Positions 3,452 through 5,648 of a stretch of DNA of 5,648 nt are shown here, piece after piece. The DNA is taken from the NCBI GenBank assembly GCA_003484545.1, contig DNCF01000400.1, forward strand, positions 507 to 6,154, read 5' to 3'. Position 1 is the first letter of the stretch. The number at the start of each line of letters is the position of its first letter. A program made the translations under genes and the position numbers. The stretch is from Massilia sp. (GTDB lineage: Bacteria; Pseudomonadota; Gammaproteobacteria; Burkholderiales; Burkholderiaceae_D). The notes under the pieces are model-generated. The model was given only the letters and a program-made list of their open reading frames with translations. It made no database searches and was not told where the DNA came from.

Positions 3452-5648
3452 TCAGGCGGTCACCGGCTCGGGCTCGACCGCGGCGGTCTCCTCCGGCGCC
3501 AGGCCGCGTCCTTCCACCAGCAGTTGCTCGAACTCGGGCGCCGGCAGCGGACGGCTGAAGTAATAGCCCTGGATCTCGTCGCAGCCGTGGCGGCGCAGGT
3601 AGTCGAGCTGCTCCCCGGTTTCCACGCCCTCGGCGATCACGGCCAGCTTCAGGTTGTGCGCCAGCGCGATGATCGAGGTGACGATGGCTTCGTCGTTGGC
3701 GTCGCGCGTGATGTCGGCCACGAAAGAGCGGTCGATCTTCAGCACGTCGATCGGGAAGCGCGACAGGTAGGACAGGCTCGAGTAGCCGGTGCCGAAGTCG
3801 TCGATCGACAGGTTCACGCCCAGCGCCTTCATCCGGTGCAGCAGTTCCACCGCCGGCGTGACGTCGCTCATGAACAGGCTTTCGGTGAGCTCGATCTCCA
3901 GGTACCGCGGTTCGAGTCCGGTGTCCTGCAGGATTTGCTCGATGCTTTCGATCAGGCCGGCGGCGGCGAACTGGCGCGCCGACAGGTTCACGGCCACGCG
4001 CAGCTTCTCGAAACCGGCATCCTGCCAGGCCTTGTTCTGGGCGCAGGCGGTGCGCATCACCCAGGCCCCGATCGGCACGATCAGCCCGGTTTCCTCGGCA
4101 ATGCTGACGAAGCGGCTCGGCGGCACCATGCCCAGTTCCGGGTGCTGCCAGCGGATCAGGGCTTCCATGCCGACGATCTTGCCGCTCTTCATGTCGAGCT
4201 GGGGCTGGTAGTACAGCACGAATTCGTCGCGTTCGAGGGCATTGCGCAGCGCGCCCTCGATGCGCACGCGTTCCAGCGACTCTTCGTTCATCGCCGGGGT
4301 GTAGAACTGGAAGTTGTTGCGGCCCAGCTTCTTGGCGCGGTACATCGCGATGTCGGCGTGTTCGATCAGGGCGTCGGCCGGCGTGCTTTCGCTCGGGTAG
4401 ACGGCCACGCCGATGCTGCAGGTGACGAAGAATTCCTTGGTGCCGAGCATGACCGGCTGGGCCACCGCGTCCATCACGCGCTGCACGATGTCGACCGTCA
4501 GGTGCTGCTCGCCATGCTCGGACAGGATCACCACGAATTCGTCGCCCGACAGGCGCGCCACCGTGTCCGAATCGCGCAGCGAGGAGCGCAGGCGCGCCGC
4601 CACCGTCATCAGGAGCACGTCGCCGGCCTTGTGGCCCATGCTGTCGTTGACGAACTTGAAGCGGTCGAGGTCGATCAGCATGACCCACACCGGATTCGCG
4701 CTGCGGGTGGCGTAGGCCACCGCCTGGCTCAGCCGGTCCTGCAGCAGCGAACGGTTGGGCAGGCCGGTCAGCACGTCGTGCTGGGCCACGTGGTGCACGC
4801 GCTGCTCGGTCAGCTTGCGCGCCGTGATGTCGGAACCGGTGCCGCGGTAGCCCTGGAAGTTGCCGTGCTCGTCGAACACCGGTTGGCCGCTGACCAGGAA
4901 CCAGCGCGTGTCGCCATTGTCGTCGAGCACCTGGTATTCGAGGTCGCTGAAGGCCTCGTGGGCTTTCACCTGGGCGATGTGGGCGCGCCCGGATTCGGTG
5001 TCGGCCAGGCCTTCCATGTACTCCCAGCGCGTCTTGCCGAGCACGCGCTCGACCATCACGCCGGCCTTCTCGGCGAAGCCGCCGGTGATCATCGTGAAGC
5101 GGTAGTTGCGGTCCTGCTCCCAGTACCAGTCCGAGGACATCGCCACCAGCTGGCGGAAGCGCTGTTCGCTTTGCTGCAGGGCCTTCTCGGTGCGCTCGCG
5201 CGCGATCATGTCGTCCACCAGGCGGCGGTTGGTGCGCTTCAGGTCGGCCGTGCGCTTGCGCACCAGCTGCTGCACGCGCCGGGTACGCATGCCGGACGCC
5301 TGGACCCAGGCCGCCGTGAGCAGGCTGAGCAGGATGCCGCCGGCCAGGGTCGCCAGCGAGGCCAGGTGGTCGGCCGCGAACGGGCGCGGCAAGGCGATGA
5401 TTTCGACCAGCCAGGGGCGGCCGGCGGCCTCGATCGTACGCACCAGGCTGGAGCGGTGTTCTGGAGCGATCCAGGCGCTCATGGTGTCGCGCGGCACCGG
5501 CGCGTCGTCGGTGCGGGTGCTGAAGATCAGGCTGGCCGGGTCGGGCTTGTCCGAGGCATAGACCGACATCACGATCTGCCTGTCGTCCAGCAGGTTGGCG
5601 CTGGCCAGGGCGTTGTGCACCAGGTCGCGTGCGCGCACGATGATGGTG
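3452..5648 (-). CDS. CHASE-PAS-GGDEF-EAL cyclic-di-GMP signalling protein, partial (N-terminus outside window)
   Basis: This is a membrane-bound sensor that makes and/or degrades cyclic-di-GMP. Numbered from the GTG codon at 5638: residues 1-90 look like the end of a periplasmic CHASE-type sensor domain (F39 to P84), a membrane span follows at about 92-112, a basic coiled-coil linker at 118-160, a PAS domain at about 160-275 (W171-Y-W-E), GGDEF at about 285-445 and EAL at about 460-705. The GGDEF signature reads S364-G-D-E-F; the inhibitory I-site R355-x-x-D358 lies exactly five residues before it, and D323, N331 and D332 are kept. The EAL domain has E492-A-L, N551, E583-L-T-E586, D613-D614, K634, E670 and Q690, so phosphodiesterase activity is expected. 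The frame stays open past 5638 to the edge, and that GTG lies inside the sensor domain, so the true start is outside the window. The tail after 705 is acidic and low-complexity. Confidence 0.95.
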   Translation of the reverse strand, partial: TIIVRARDLVHNALASANLLDDRQIVMSVYASDKPDPASLIFSTRTDDAPVPRDTMSAWIAPEHRSSLVRTIEAAGRPWLVEIIALPRPFAADHLASLATLAGGILLSLLTAAWVQASGMRTRRVQQLVRKRTADLKRTNRRLVDDMIARERTEKALQQSEQRFRQLVAMSSDWYWEQDRNYRFTMITGGFAEKAGVMVERVLGKTRWEYMEGLADTESGRAHIAQVKAHEAFSDLEYQVLDDNGDTRWFLVSGQPVFDEHGNFQGYRGTGSDITARKLTEQRVHHVAQHDVLTGLPNRSLLQDRLSQAVAYATRSANPVWVMLIDLDRFKFVNDSMGHKAGDVLLMTVAARLRSSLRDSDTVARLSGDEFVVILSEHGEQHLTVDIVQRVMDAVAQPVMLGTKEFFVTCSIGVAVYPSESTPADALIEHADIAMYRAKKLGRNNFQFYTPAMNEESLERVRIEGALRNALERDEFVLYYQPQLDMKSGKIVGMEALIRWQHPELGMVPPSRFVSIAEETGLIVPIGAWVMRTACAQNKAWQDAGFEKLRVAVNLSARQFAAAGLIESIEQILQDTGLEPRYLEIELTESLFMSDVTPAVELLHRMKALGVNLSIDDFGTGYSSLSYLSRFPIDVLKIDRSFVADITRDANDEAIVTSIIALAHNLKLAVIAEGVETGEQLDYLRRHGCDEIQGYYFSRPLPAPEFEQLLVEGRGLAPEETAAVEPEPVTA

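Noticed and set aside
3426..4688. 420-codon open frame on the minus strand, in another frame of the c-di-GMP gene
   Set aside because: It is out of frame with the GGDEF and EAL motifs, which are all continuous in the chosen frame, and its translation is a low-complexity Arg/Gly/Ala-rich sequence.

Overview
The window is GC-rich, gene-dense bacterial DNA. The protein sequences, the codon bias toward G/C in third positions, and the REP-like GGTGGGC...GCCCAC repeat suggest a betaproteobacterium of the Oxalobacteraceae (Massilia/Duganella-like). This placement is inference from general familiarity, not from a search. No RNA gene, CRISPR array, transposase gene or phage gene is visible.

Layout. 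(1) Positions 34-1228 hold a convergent pair: a short plant-type [2Fe-2S] ferredoxin (+) and a secreted alpha/beta-hydrolase (-), whose 3' ends overlap by 35 bp. (2) Positions 1361-2421 are an island of four very small genes: a Gly/Lys/Ser-rich hydrophilic protein (60 aa), a proline-rich acidic protein (61 aa), another charged hydrophilic protein on the minus strand (58 aa), and a 45-aa single-span membrane protein. All four have a recognisable ribosome binding site, and three have a candidate promoter box. Strong GC-rich hairpins separate them. (3) Positions 2536-2919 hold a 127-aa protein with two similar winged-helix-like wing motifs 52 residues apart. (4) Positions 2935-3135 hold a 201-bp non-coding element with near-perfect inverted ends, a REPIN/MITE-like repeat lying between two convergent genes. 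(5) Positions 3151-3366 (-) hold an unrecognised 71-aa basic protein, whose promoter region carries two separate dyad symmetries. (6) From 3452 to the right edge (-) runs a large membrane-anchored CHASE-PAS-GGDEF-EAL cyclic-di-GMP protein, truncated at its N-terminus by the window edge.

The genes do not form one obvious pathway. The most certain functions are electron transfer (ferredoxin), ester or peptide hydrolysis in the envelope (hydrolase) and c-di-GMP turnover in response to an external signal (CHASE-PAS-GGDEF-EAL). The small-gene island looks like species- or family-level accessory content, possibly stress-related. I see no convincing new multi-gene defence or metabolic system. The observations most worth a second look are the REPIN-like element, the small-gene island, the operator-like promoter of the 71-aa gene and the probable leaderless ferredoxin transcript.
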